Positions 34,793-46,308 of a DNA stretch of 64,000 nt are shown piece after piece (position 1 is the stretch's first letter; each line of letters starts with the position of its first letter). A model generated the notes under the pieces. It was not told the origin of the DNA. It did no database searches and saw only the letters and a program-made list of their open reading frames with translations. The position numbers and the translations under genes were made by a program. This DNA comes from Vigna angularis (taxonomy: Eukaryota > Streptophyta > Magnoliopsida > Fabales > Fabaceae), in NCBI RefSeq assembly GCF_016808095.1, contig NC_068970.1, positions 39,343,630 to 39,407,629 on the forward strand. The letters run 5' to 3'.

Positions 34793-35640
34793 TGATGTAA
34801 TCCTGCCCGACGTAGTCCTTCTTTTGTATTTTTACCTTTCATAGTTAGCTTGTAAGGAGCATGGGTTACTATAAATACCCAGCTTCTCTATTGTAATTGC
34901 ACTTTTGAGATTAATGAGAATTTGATTTTCTGACTTTCAGAAATAATTCTCTCTTGAAAGTCATATGCTAGAGAGTCCAAAGACTCCCTCTAGCCACCTT
35001 CCAAGCACCTTTTGCGTTCTCTCATTTTTCCACGTTAACCATTGTGCTTCTCACTCATTCTCCACGCTGACTCTACACTGCCACCCTCGTGCACGCGTCA
35101 GCTCCTCCTTACATCACCGCTCCAACGCCTCAGCCACGTCTTCAGACCGCGCCTCTCATTTCTTTCTCTCGCGCATCCATCCATATCTCAGAGCGTCTCA
35201 TTCTCGCTCTCGAGAGCTCCATTGTCTCCAACCACAGATCCGCACTCCATACACGTCTTCGAAGGTATCTTCTCTTCGTTCACCACACTTCCTCATCTTC
35301 TTCTAGGGTTTCCACTCATTTCCACCATTTTCCACCGAATATCATTTTCTCTGCTAGGGTTTCTTCATCTGTCATCATTTTCTCTTATTTTAGCCGATTA
35401 AAATCACTCTTGATCCGTTCCAAACCTTTTCCACCATTCAATCTTCATTTTGAACCGATTAATCGGTTCATATTGGGTTTCCTTCCATTTCTAGGGTTTC
35501 TATCGAGTTTAACCTTCTGTTCTTGTTCTTCTTCGAGTTTTTGTCATTTTCCGCTGCGTTCATCTCTAGAGGAAGCCTCGAGGACTCTGAATCGTGTTCG
35601 CACAGCTTCTATCATCATCTTCTCGGGTGCTTGTCCATCA
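34793..35640 (+). repeat. E2 3' LTR
   Basis: Runs TGATGTAATCCTG ... TTGTCCATCA, followed at once by the CAACT target duplication. Confidence 0.92.
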
Positions 35641-35932
35641 CAACTAGTTTATAATTATCTTCCATGAATATTTTGTGCATGCAATAAGTTGGGCTTATGC
35701 CTTTGAGATCCGAAATTGACCATCCAATAGCTCCTTTGTTGGCTTTTGATACTTCCACCAACTTTACTTATTCTTTGGAGGATAAAGAATCACTGATGAT
35801 GACCGGTTTATTCCAACCTTCGTATAAGAAAACATACTTTAAATGTGGAGGTAACATCTTGAATCTCGGTTTATTTTCCTTGACTTTTTCCTTGGTATTG
35901 ATCTCTTCAATTTTCGCCTCATGAAAAGGGAT
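35641..35932 (-). pseudogene. Athila-like protease-RT linker and RT start
   Basis: Decayed minus-strand frame. Near the E2 junction it reads SDLKGISPTYCMHKIFMED, the usual sequence just before the RT core, and joins across CAACT to the RT at 29578. Several stops interrupt the rest. Confidence 0.65.
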
Positions 35933-36457
35933 TTATTTCAATGCATCCAAGTCAATCAAGCACTCATTAATCAATTCTTCTTTTTTCTCATTCAAATCTT
36001 CACATGCATCCATGAGCGTTTTCTCCAAAAGAGAAGAACAACGTACCATCTTCTCCTGAATCATACATACTTTATCTAGTGCATCAAGATGAAAACACGC
36101 TTTATGATCTTTTGGATGAGACATTGCTTCAAACACGTCAAAATTCACTTCTTCATCTTTTACTCTCATCTTGAGTTTGCCATTCTCCACATCAATTAAG
36201 ACTTGAGCCGTCTTCATAAAAGGTCTTCCAAGAATGAGAGACACATCAATATCCTCTTCCATTTCCATGATGATGAAATCCACCAGAAATAAGAATTTGT
36301 CCACTTTAAAAAGCACATCTTCAACCACCCCATAAGGGTATTTAAGAGATCTATCCGCTAATTGGAGAGTCATCCGAGTAGGCTTGAGTTCCAAACCTTC
36401 AATCTTTTTAAACATAGAGAGCAACATTAAGTTGATGTTAGCTCCCAAATCAATCAA
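35933..36457 (-). pseudogene. Athila-like aspartic protease
   Basis: 174 open codons on the minus strand. MIDLGANINLM corresponds to the protease active-site segment (D-x-G-A), followed by LKPTRMTLQLADRS, YPYGVVEDVLFKVDKFLF and LILGRPFMKTAQVLIDVENG with the ILGRPF C-terminal motif. This is the Ty3/gypsy retropepsin that lies between gag and RT. The N-terminal side and gag are missing; the frame meets LTR-like sequence at about 36541. It continues into the RT linker downstream. Confidence 0.88.
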
Positions 36458-36540
36458 AGCCCTTCCAACAGCTAACTTCCGTATAGTACATGGAATAGTG
36501 AAGCTTCCTAGATCTTTAAACTTAGGAGGTAAGAGTGCAA

Positions 36541-38666
36541 AAATAGATTTAACTACGAAATTGCAAAGAGAATGAGTTCAATACATGAAAAGTAAAGGAA
36601 AGCAAACCTAAAATCTCCCCCAAAGGGGGAAAAGAAGAAGCTCTAGAACTAAAACGTAAAAGTGGCGGAGAAGAAGAAAGTGAAATATGATTTTGGGTTT
36701 ATAGACCCCAAATTACAATTCAGCCCCTCTAATGGTCTTGTCCTACAAAATGACCTAATATTGGGCCCAAAGTCCTAAAGTTTGACCCAACACTGTGCAT
36801 CTGATCACTGCATCAGGCCATTCGGTCATTAAGGACTTAGACTGTTTGGTCATTCAGGGTTCAGTACTACTCTGCAGGTTCACTCTGTGACCATTCAGTA
36901 TAACACTACAAACTGTTCGATACATAGCAGCTCGACAATTTGTTATTTGCGTCCACAAACCGTTCAGTTTTGTGATGTTTGGCCATTCGATGTAGGCTTT
37001 AGCTGATCGTTCAGTTAAGGCGTTCGATCAAGACTTTCTTTCGGTCAAGCACTTTGTCAGACTTTTGAGTCACCGGCAAGTGTACCGGATCGTACAAGTA
37101 ATATAAAATGGTAAGACCAAGTATCGTGTCCCAAGAGACTCTCGGCAATAAACAGTCGTGTGATAACTCGATTAATTAAGACTTAAAAGGAACAAAATCA
37201 TTGATTTAGAATGCAAATACAGAAAATTAAATTGCAATTTTGATCAATTGAAGAGTAGCACAACGATGAACGGATGATGTTTAAGTTATGAGATGAATAT
37301 GTTATTGGGGTTAGATTTTACCGAGTTTACTCTCATGTATATAAGAATTCTTCTTCTTTCATTAAAGTCAATGCCACTCACTAAATTACTTAAAACCCGA
37401 TCCCTTGGTGAAGAAAGTCTATCCTTAATTACTAGTTCATACGACTCCTAGCATTCCTAATAATTAATTCTGAAGATCAGGAGCTTAAGACGACCAAGAC
37501 TCATACTCTCATCCCTGAGAAATACTGCTCTTGGGAATAATTCTACAAGAACCTGAATAGTAAGGAACCTCCCGACACTCATGCAATTCATACATCACGC
37601 TATGAATGAGTTAAACAAAGCAAACATTGGTCACAGAAGAATTATCCTAACAGTTAATGAAAGAAGCATATATTATTAAGAATCAATTCAAATACATGAG
37701 AGTTCATAAGGTTACATCATCCCCCAACAACAAATATAAGTTAGTTCACCATTGTCATGGTGAAACTAGATGTACAATGGAGAAGAATGAGATAGAAAAA
37801 CCCTCAAAGTTAAAGATGGAGGGCCCGCATCCAAATCCACCTTCAGAGAGTGGAAGAGTGTGTTGATGCGCCTCCTCTGCCAAAGATACAAAACCTAGGG
37901 CGTTTTTGTCCTTCAAATAGAGTGGAATCAAAAAAGAAACTAAGCCCAGGCCCATCTCGCTGGCGCTCAACGCCCCACTTAGGGTGCTCGGGCGTGTTGC
38001 GATACTAAAATTGGCACTCAGCTTCACTCGGAGGGTAAGCAGGCGTGGTTCTTTAGGAAAAGTGGCACTCAACGCCCCAAAAAGGGCGCCCAGGCGGTGT
38101 GCGATAGGCTTTGGCGTTGAGGGCTCCAAAAAGGGCGCTCAGGCTTCGAGCGTTCCTACTTTCTGGTGCTTTCTTAGATATTTCTGAGTTCCATCTCCTT
38201 GGCACTTCAGCTCTACTTCCATATTATCTCATTTCCTGCCAAAACAAGGGAATTTAGTCATAAAATCATCAAGTTCAACCTTTAACTCTCTTATTCACAC
38301 AACTTAACAGAAAAACATGATTTCAAGCAGTTTCTAAGTAGAACAGGGTGCATTTATTATCAAAATCACATCACAGATAACGGTATTTTGAACCGTTATC
38401 ACAAACCGTTCGGTCAAGACTTGTCTGGTCGTTCGGTTCTGTGCAAGAGGTGCAAACTCTCTTTCTCTACCTTTCAAACAGTGATTATCCTGCACATAAT
38501 GATTGAAATAATTAAGCCCAAATAATTTAAATTAATTAAAATAAGAATTTGTCTTTAAATTTAGCCCAAATAGTGAAAATGAAACAATAATTGAGAATTA
38601 AATACAATTCTCTAATATAATTCACTGTGAAAAGCTAAGTGAATAGTAGAAAATAATGACTCATTA
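36541..38666 (-). mobile_element. 5' LTR remnant of the Athila-like element, split by a solo LTR
   Basis: 36541-37062 and 38402-38666 align, diverged, with 20195-20718 of the left LTR. Both end GACTCATYA on the plus strand. The U5 end, PBS and whole gag region are missing between this LTR and the protease, implying a deletion. It is interrupted by a 1.3-kb solo LTR at 37063-38401. Confidence 0.65.
37063..38401 (-). mobile_element. Solo LTR of the TGATAACGG family (copy 2)
   Basis: 1339 bp between near-duplicates CAGAC (37058-37062) and CAAAC (38402-38406). It begins TTTTGAGTCACCGGCAAG on the plus strand and ends AACCGTTATCA. It aligns over its length with copy 3 (40449-41540) and more distantly with copy 1. 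It holds GGCGCTCAACGCCCC palindromes. No ORF of significance. Confidence 0.82.
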
Positions 38667-38859
38667 GTAATCATCCCCAGGGTTGAGCTTCAAAGAGTAA
38701 GGAGCGCCAAAGGTTACGTTTGTTTTTTATAGGGAAATGATGTTTGGTTAAGTCGCTTTAGTGTTTCGACTTCCTTATACATTGTTGCTTCTCCTTACTT
38801 AGCTTCTGCCTTTTGAGCCTACCATCCTCTCTGCTCGAGTTTTGTTGCTCATCATCTTT

Positions 38860-39640
38860 GATCAAGTTCTATGTTTTGTGCTTCATCTCCCACCCTTTGG
38901 CATGTCTTATCCTTTTTCTTGTAGTTTTGATCATTGTTGCTCTCAATTAGACAAAGAGATTACCCCAATGGTGAGGGTTATGATGTTAAGTTTTATAAAC
39001 CACTTTTTGACAGTGGGACTTCTTCACCAAAGTCTCTTGTCGTTGATTCTCTTATGGTCACTTCCCCTAATGTAGTCATCATTGCTTCAAAGAGGAAAAA
39101 GAAGAAGATGACGAAGGGGAAGAAGGTTGCACAACCTGAGCTAGTTCCATGAGGTATGAAGGATTTCCTCCATAAGAGATCTTAGGTATACTTGGATTTT
39201 GGATGAAGTCACAACCTATGCTTCCTAGTTCGGCACTATGGGGAGGGTTATCAAGGTCATGGCTCCCTTCAATTTCTTCCCTAACAAGCTCACTTCCTTA
39301 GCCTTCTCTCTTAGGGAGATGTCTTTGTCTATGAGTTTTGTAAGGGGATTGATATTTCTTTCCCCCTAACTAACTTCAAAAGTTGTCTCTTTTTTCTGGT
39401 CTTTATAGCTCTTAGTCACCTTCATCCAAATAGTTGGGCATTCGTAAAAAGCCTTCTATATTTTATGTAACCAACTTGGTCTTACTCCTACTCCTTATCT
39501 CTTCAAGTATTTCTACTAGCTAAAGCATGGTGCCAAGGTCGGCTGGGTATCCCTGCATAGTTATTAATATGACTCTTTATTTATCTTGTATACCTAATCT
39601 TTCAAGAACTTTAACTCCAGGTTCTTTATGTTGAAGGTCT
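38860..39640 (+). pseudogene. Second decayed 'gypsy type transposon' accessory gene
   Basis: Fragments in shifting frames read FPLTNFKSCLFFL, SHLHPNSWAFVKSLLYF and, after a frameshift, ILCNQLGLTPTPYLFKYFY, a stop, then LKHGAKVGWVSLHS. This is the same Transposase_28-type domain as at 10592-12737 (LLPNG...FVAMCSALGITPT). Numerous stops and shifts show that it is old. Upstream, about 38930-39150, lies a Lys-rich stretch (SKRKKKKMTKGKKV). No associated LTR was recognised. Confidence 0.65.
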
Positions 39641-40425
39641 CATCAGATGAGGTCGAGCTTAAGTGAGATTGCAATTTAGCAAAGTTTCACTAACATTTAT
39701 TTCCAAGATGAATTTACAAGAGGTAGAGCTCTAAGGGAGGGAATGAGAGTCTTTCCCTTAAAGAGCATCTAAGGGAGGTTCATTGAACTACCAAAGGTTC
39801 TTGAAGCTTCTTTTGCCCAAGGGGGATGAATGAGAGCAATTTCCCTTAAAGACCATCCAAGGGGAGTGAATGAGAGCCTCTCCCTTTGAAAATCGTCCAA
39901 GGAGGATGAATCCACACCCTTGTAAGGCACTTGCTTGAATAAAATTGTTTGAATAAAACATATTTTAAGCTTTAGTGTTATCATTGAGATAGATACTTTT
40001 TTTTCGTAAGACGTTGTTTATAAAACGTTGTTTGTTTAGACGATATGAGTTTGAACGCGTTATTTTATAATTCATTTCTTTATCAGAAAATATGTTTTTT
40101 TTTATTAGACATTGTTTATAAATCTTTGTTTGTCAGACAATATAATCTAAAAAACGTTATTGTAAGCTTGTTTTCTTCTAGAAAATATTTTCCAAAATAT
40201 TTTTCTATTAAACACTTTTCTTTAAAACATTATTTCATTTAAAGTGATATTTCGTTTAATTTTTTTGTTAAACTTCAAAACCTAAGTTTCTAGACGGTCT
40301 AGTCTCTAGAAGATCTTATCTTAACATGTTCATTTTCATGGATTGACACCTTGGTTGGTTTCCTATACACATTAGGGGAAACTGAGATTTTTGCTAACTT
40401 CTTAGGCGACAAAGAGAACTTCTAA
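39641..40425. other. Unassigned AT-rich sequence
   Basis: Contains a loose triplicated motif around 39730-39910 (AAGGGAGG/TGAATGAGAGC..TTCCCTT). Otherwise nothing identifiable. Confidence 0.4.
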
Positions 40426-40448
40426 GCAAATCTAAGTAAGAGACATAC

Positions 40449-41540
40449 TATTGAGTAACCAGAAAGTGTACCGGATCGTACAAGTAATATAAAATGGTAA
40501 GACCAAGTATCGTGTCCCAAGAGACTCTCGACACTAAACAGTCGTGTGATAACTCGATTAATTAAGACTTAAAAGGAACGAAATCATTGGTTTAGAATGC
40601 CAATACAGAAAATTAAATATGAATGCAGTTTTCATCAATTGAAGAGTAGCACAGCGATGAACGGATGAGATTTGTGTTATGAGATGAATATGTTGTTGGG
40701 GTTAGATTTCACCGAGTTTACTCTCATGTATATAAGAATTCTTCTTCTTTCATTAAAGTCAACGTCACTCACTAAATTACTTAAAACTCGATTGCTCGGT
40801 GAAGAAAGCCTATCCTTAATTACTAGTTCATACGATTCCTAGCATTCCTAATAATTAATTATGAAGATCAGGAGCTTAAGACGACCAAGACTCATACCCC
40901 CATTCCTGAGAAATAATGCTCTTGGGAATAATTATACCAGAACCTGAATTGTAAGGAACCTCCCAACACTCATGCAATTCATACATCATGTTATGAATGT
41001 GTTATTGCGCCTCCTCTATCAAAGAAACCAAACCTACGGTGTTTGGGTCCTTTAAATAGAGCGGAATCACAATAGAAACAAAGCCCAAGCCCATCTCGCT
41101 GGCGCTCAACGCCCCACTTAGGGCGCCCGGGCGTGCTGCGATGCTAAAACTGGCGCTCAGCTTCACTCGGAGGGCAAGCAGGTGTGGTTCTTCAGCAAAA
41201 GTGGCGCTCAGCGCCCTAGAAAGGGCACCGAGGCGGTGTGCGATAGGCTTTGGCACTGAGGGCTCCAAAAAGGCCGCTCAAGCTTCGGGCATTCCTACTT
41301 TCTGGTGCTTTTTCAGATCTTTCTGAGCTCCATCTCCTTGGCACTTCAGCTCTACTTCCGTATGATCTCATTTCTTGCCAAAACAAGGGAATTTAGTCAT
41401 AAAATCATCAAGTTCAACCCTAACTCTCTTATTCACACAACTTAACATAAAAACATGATTTCAAGCAAGTTTCTATGTAGAAAAGGGTGCATTTAGTATC
41501 AAAATCACATCATATATAACAGTATTTTCAACCGTTATCA
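40449..41540 (-). mobile_element. Solo LTR of the TGATAACGG family (copy 3)
   Basis: 1092 bp with exact duplication CATAC (40444-40448 and 41541-41545), interrupting the RNase H end of a gypsy pol relic. It is homologous to copy 2 but lacks an internal ~250-bp segment (junction near 41000, between TTATGAATG and TGTTATTGCGCC). Confidence 0.88.
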
Positions 41541-42286
41541 CATACTAGGTAGACAGAATTCATAGAACAATTCCCTTACGTGATCAAACACAACAAAGGA
41601 AGAGTAAGATGTGGGTAATGCCCCCAGTGGGTGCTACACTTTGCTCTCCCTTCTTGAGACCAAAATTTTGTGCTTTAGTCATATAAAGGAGTTGTGTCCA
41701 AAGGATGTTGACTTCTCAACCATTCATGGTGAGTTCCACCTAGGAGGACATAAAGAATTTTACCTACACAATGAGTATGTTTTGAAAGGTAAAAAGCTTT
41801 GTGTACCTCAAGGTTCCGAAAGATCCTCATTCATAAGAGAGGCAAATAACATAGGGTTAATTGGACATTTTAAGGCCTCTAAAACTTTAGAAGTCTTGAA
41901 AGAACACTTATTTTTGCCTCACATGAGTAAGCATGTAGTGATGTACTAGAGAATTGCATAACATGTAAGAAGGACAAGTTTAGAGCAAATCCTCATGGAC
42001 TCTACACTCCACTTCCCATGACTATTTTGCCTTGGGTAGACATTTCAATGGATTTTGTGTTAGGGCTCCTAAGGACAAAGAAAGAGGGATTCTATCTTTA
42101 TGGTATAGGATAGATTTTCCAAGATGGCATATTTCATACCATGTGACAAAGTGGATGATGCTTTCTTCAATGCAAATATCTTCTTTAAAGAAGTTCTTAG
42201 ATTGCATGGCCTCCCTAGGACAATTGTGAGTGATATGGACATTAGCTCTTAAGCACTTTTGGAGGACCCTTTGGGAAACTCTTGCC

Positions 42287-42308
42287 CCCACCCCCCCCCC
42301 CCCTCCTC
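42287..42308. repeat. C-rich homopolymer tract
   Basis: A run of cytosines broken by single A and T bases, within the integrase relic, in place of expected coding sequence. Could be a genuine expansion or a sequencing/assembly artefact. Confidence 0.7.
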
Positions 42309-42480
42309 CCCAAACGAATGGTCAAACCGAGGTGGTAAATAGAATCATGGGGTGCATGCTTGATAAAAATCCTAAGGAGTGGAAAGACATCCTTCCACTC
42401 AGAGTTTTCATACAATAGGATGATACATTCAACCATTTTCCATTCTCCTTTGAAGGTTGAAGATGGGTTTAATCCCTTAA

Positions 42481-45400
42481 TGTAAGACCCGTATAAATAA
42501 AATGATTTCTTACCTTAAGTATTTTATTTTGTGGTATTATATAATAAATTGTGATGAAAAACAATGTTGAGAAATATTTAAGGAAGGGAAGAAAATTAAA
42601 TTAATATTGGTTTCATAGTAAATTTCGAAAAAAATTGAAAGAGTATTTAAGTATAATTGTTTGCGCTATTATATCAGCGGATGGAGCCTGGTCTAGTGGT
42701 TGATGTGAGTGTGCATGGGAGGGTGTGTGTGCTTGGTCTCAAGTTCAAGCTCGCCTAAAACCAAAAAGGCTCCTAGCTCTTTTTAATTTCCACCTTGACA
42801 TGTGGGTCCCACTATGAGTTAAGAAAGATAGAAATTGAAGTGTTAAGATGAGCGTGGAAGTGGCTCCCAAAGCCTTGTTTCACTTTGTTTTTCATGCATT
42901 AAATGATGAAAGAGAAGGGTGAATGTTATATTATTTTATTGATGTTGAGGGAAGCACTTTAGGTTAATGCTTCCATTATTTGATTCCAAGAGTGAACTTT
43001 TATTTCCATTAATCCCTCATTCATGTGAAATGTTGCATGAGTGCTTGAGTCATTGCCTTTTTTTTCCACTTTGCTTGAGTGGGCACATGTTTTCTGGGCA
43101 CATGTTTTCTAGACTTAGGAAGCTTGTAAGTGACCTTGGGGAGGTTAAAACTTGGAGAATGGAAAAGAGATTTTGGAGAGCAACCAAGTTGGTGAGAGAA
43201 AGGAAGAGCCACCCTAGCCTTGGAGTTTTTGGACGTCACTTGTAGGAGACCAAGAGGAGTGGAAGCTTGTTGTCTAGTGAGGAAAGAAACCTAAGAACCT
43301 TTGGAAGCTAGCTTGGAATTGAGGTAAGGGGTTTAACTTGGGATATAACATAGTGTATGATGGGTAGAAGGTAACATTATAATGTTGTTGCATGCTTTCC
43401 TTCTTGTGTGTTGGGATTAAAGTTAACATGTTGAGGCATGTACTCTTCTTTTGGGTTTAAGTTTCATGTGTTGTTCCATGGAGAATGGGTATTCACATGT
43501 TCATTTTCGTTTTTCTACTATATGGGGTAGTTAATGGATTATACATGTTCATATTTTATGAAAAAGTGGTGTTGTTGTAATGGGTATACATGTTGGATGT
43601 ATTGGGGTGTTGTTTGTGTATGAAAAAGTGTCATGGGTACACTTTAAAATCATGTATATTTTGTATATCTTGGTTCTTATTACCTTGTAAGAATTATATA
43701 TTGTTGGGAGCACTTATCTACACTCTTTAACCAAGAGTGTGGGTAAGAGGGTATTGACAATTCTCTTCCATTGTTGGAAGAGGAAAGAATGAGTTATGAG
43801 AATGAGAGGAGTGAAAGAGATGTTTGGTGAGTTGGGGTACATGTGTTGATGAAAAACAGTGAAGAAGAATGAAAGTTTGATGTCTTGGGTAGAAGAAGAA
43901 AATGAAAAGAGAAGAATGGAAGTGGAAGGTGAAGATGGGCACATTACAAATCACCCAACAGAGGCAAGGAGAAGTAATGAGAGTCTTGAGGTGGGAGTTG
44001 AGAAAGAAAGGAATGGAGTAGAGTCTTGGAGATTGACTTGGAATGTTATGGAAATGAAGAAAAAGAGGTAAGTGAAGAGTGGGGGGGACTAACATTTGTA
44101 GGAGCCGAGAAGATCTAAGTGGTTTTGGATGAAATAGAAATGAAAAGGGGTGGTTTTGGTGCTTGCAAATTACGTAAAGAGTGTAGGTGTGAATTGTATT
44201 TTATGTAGAGTGAGAAGAAAAGGGAAGTCAATGTGGTTGGGAATAAACAAAATAAAAGAGTGAGTAAAGAGAGGTGAGGCCGTGAGCATGGAACAGAGAA
44301 TAGTGAAATGAAAATTGTAGTGTTTAGGTGTGTGAAGAAGGGTTACGTAAAAAGCAAAGAGAAGTGGGAATAAAACAAAAGAGTGAGTAAGGGGTGTGGG
44401 ACCATGAGTGTTAAATGAAGGAGGGAGAAGAGAAAAGGGGAGTGTGAGAGGAAGGGTTGCTACGTAAATGAAATTGGTGCATGGAGTAAAGTTGTAGTTT
44501 TAATATATAAAATAGATTAAAAGGAGTAGAAGAATGGGAGTGGGGTCCACGGTTTTGTTTGGTGAAAGAAGGGGGTGAGGTGGACTTGGTGTAGTTAAAT
44601 GAAAAACAAAAGATAAAGAGAGAATGAAAGCAAAGTTACGTAAAAGTAAGGGAGAAGGAGAGAGAAAGAGAGAGTTTGGTGAGAAATGGGTGGTTCCATG
44701 TGGGACCTACTTTGAAAGTGAGAGAAAATGTAATTTAATAGCCTTGGGACCCACTTGAAGAGTTAGATGTATAAGGGAGTGTGTTTAGGGTAAAAAGGGG
44801 TGTATTGAAATTAGGTGTTTTCTTTGGTGTTGGGAATTTAATAAAACTGGGGGTGCACTAGAAATGTTGTTCTAGTTTATGGAAGTGTAAAATTAGTAAT
44901 TTCAAAGGGGTGCGGTAGTAGGATAAATAATTAAATTAAGTTATTTAATTATTTGTTAGTCAATGAATTTAGTTGACTTTATATATGATGGTGATGGTTG
45001 TGATGGTAAAATTGTGAGAGCAAGCGTTCTGTCATTTCCTTAGATTTTTTGTCGAATCGATGGTGTTCGTATTGCGATACGATAGTGTGTTGAGTCTCTG
45101 CGGAGACTGAGGTTCGAGTGTCACCCTTTCCTCGTGCGCGGGGACTAGAGAGGGTTGGATGTCTCGCCCAATGACTTCGGCTCGTGTGAGTATAGTGCTC
45201 GGTGGGTGCGCCTAACCGAAGTTTTTACTCGTAATTCCTTAAGGAGTCAGGGAGATAGGTCTGAAGTTGCGATGGAAGACGGCTCGAATCGTCCTGTTTT
45301 GCGAAACAGGTTTGGTACGACAAAATTCAGGGAAACAACAGAAGCTCGTATAAATGATTGAGTCGTGAGTTTAATACTGTGATGTATTGTAATATTGTGG

Positions 45401-45846
45401 CTTTGATAGTCTGAGTGGTGATGATCTGAGTTATGAGTTGAATATTATGTTGTATTGTAAGGTTGTGACTAGGATAATCTAAGTTATGATATTTTGATAT
45501 TGAAATTATATGTTATGTTAGGTTCTTCGTTACTCACCCTTTCCTTTTGTGGTTGTGGTTCAACCTACGATGATCGTACTTGTACGGGAGTAGATGGCAT
45601 TGCAGATGAGGAAGAGATGAAGTAGCACGACGAGAGTTATGGGAATAACTATGGGGGACTTATCATGTTTTAAAGTAATTTTATGTCTTTGAATAATGAA
45701 TTTAATATTTGTAAGGTTTTAACCTTATGTTGTAAGACGCTTAGACTTTTGATGGTTTAGTTCCGCGATGTTAATTTAAAAAAAAAAACTAGTGTAAAAT
45801 TTTGGATTTTGTTATTTTCTAGTGGCACTCCGTAAGGGGTGTTACA
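42481..45846. mobile_element. 3.4-kb solo LTR (Tekay/Del-like termini)
   Basis: 3366 bp bounded by exact duplications CTTAA (42476-42480 and 45847-45851). It starts TGTAAGACCC and ends GGGTGTTACA, so TG...CA with a 10-bp near-perfect terminal inverted repeat. Removing it and one CTTAA restores the pol frame GFNPL|TPLDLLPLP. There is no coding capacity despite several short ORFs. The length and TGTAA.ACCC termini resemble the very long LTRs of Tekay/Del chromoviruses; that assignment is inference. A tRNA-like segment lies at 42686-42752. Confidence 0.88.
42686..42752 (+). other. tRNA-like segment with A-box and B-box resemblance
   Basis: GCCTGGTCTAGTGG (42686-42699) resembles a Pol III A box and AGTTCAAGCTC (42742-42752) a B box, about 45 bp apart. 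A T-run follows at about 42781. It cannot be folded as a whole tRNA. It may be a tRNA-derived (SINE-like) insertion or a tRNA-like motif native to the LTR. Confidence 0.35.
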
Positions 45847-46308
45847 CTTAACACCACTTGATCTCCTCCCTCTCCCAATCCATGAGGCAAGGACTTACCA
45901 AGATGGGTGAAGAAAGCTAAGAAGGCCAATATTAAGAGGAAGACTAGTCAAACCATGTGACATGTGAGTAAGGAAAGGAAGGAGGTTATTTTCTAATTAG
46001 AAAATTGAGTTTGGATTCACTTGAGGAAAGAGAGGTTCTCTAATAAAAGGAAGACAAAGCTCAACCCAAGAGGAGATGGCCCCTTTCAAATTGTGAGGAT
46101 GATTAATAACAATGCCTATAAGTTAGATTTACCTTCAAGCTATAACATCAGTCCTACTTTTATTGTTGATGAACTTTTTCATTTTCATATGTGTTGCAAA
46201 TGCTTGGTTGCATTATCTCCAAGATGGGAGGATGATGATTCCATGACTCTTTATGAGACTAGAGAGGCTCTTCCTAGAAGGATTACTAGGAGCATGACTA
46301 AAATATAA
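45847..46308 (+). pseudogene. Ty3/gypsy pol relic: integrase C-terminus, second segment
   Basis: Continues from 42475 across the solo LTR: TPLDLLPLPIHEARTYQDG, then [40 protein letters not shown] and [14 protein letters not shown], ending ITRSMTKI and a TAA at 46306. This is the '[18 protein letters not shown]' end of chromovirus-type integrases. Stops occur near 45958 and 45995. A chromodomain is not recognisable. Confidence 0.82.

Larger units (their letters stand above)
29584..35640 (+). mobile_element. E2: non-autonomous LTR retrotransposon with a broken gag-like ORF
   Basis: 6057 bp flanked by exact 5-bp duplications CAACT (29579-29583 and 35641-35645), inserted antisense into the Athila-like RT. 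The LTRs are 29584-30429 and 34793-35640, almost identical to each other and clearly related to the E1 LTR. The leader is 30430-33630, followed by a gag-like pseudogene and PPT 34780-34792. The PBS expected after the 5' LTR is absent, apparently deleted, so this copy could not prime its own reverse transcription again. Confidence 0.94.
40426..42475 (+). pseudogene. Ty3/gypsy pol relic: RNase H end and integrase, first segment
   Basis: Joining 40426-40448 to 41546 across one CATAC copy gives ANLSKRHTR*TEFIEQFPYV, the end of RNase H. Then follow FYLHNEYVLKGKKLCVPQGS and IGHFKASKTLEVLKEH (integrase zinc-binding region), [33 protein letters not shown] with a catalytic Asp, and TNGQTEVVN. Many stops and frameshifts are present. 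Part of the integrase core between IVSDMD and TNGQTE is replaced by a C-rich tract (42287-42308). The sequence style is that of plant chromoviruses. Confidence 0.8.

Noticed and set aside
19333..38671. TTTAA as target duplication of the whole Athila-like element
   Set aside because: The bases after the right LTR end (GTAAT) do not match, so the original insertion site cannot be confirmed.
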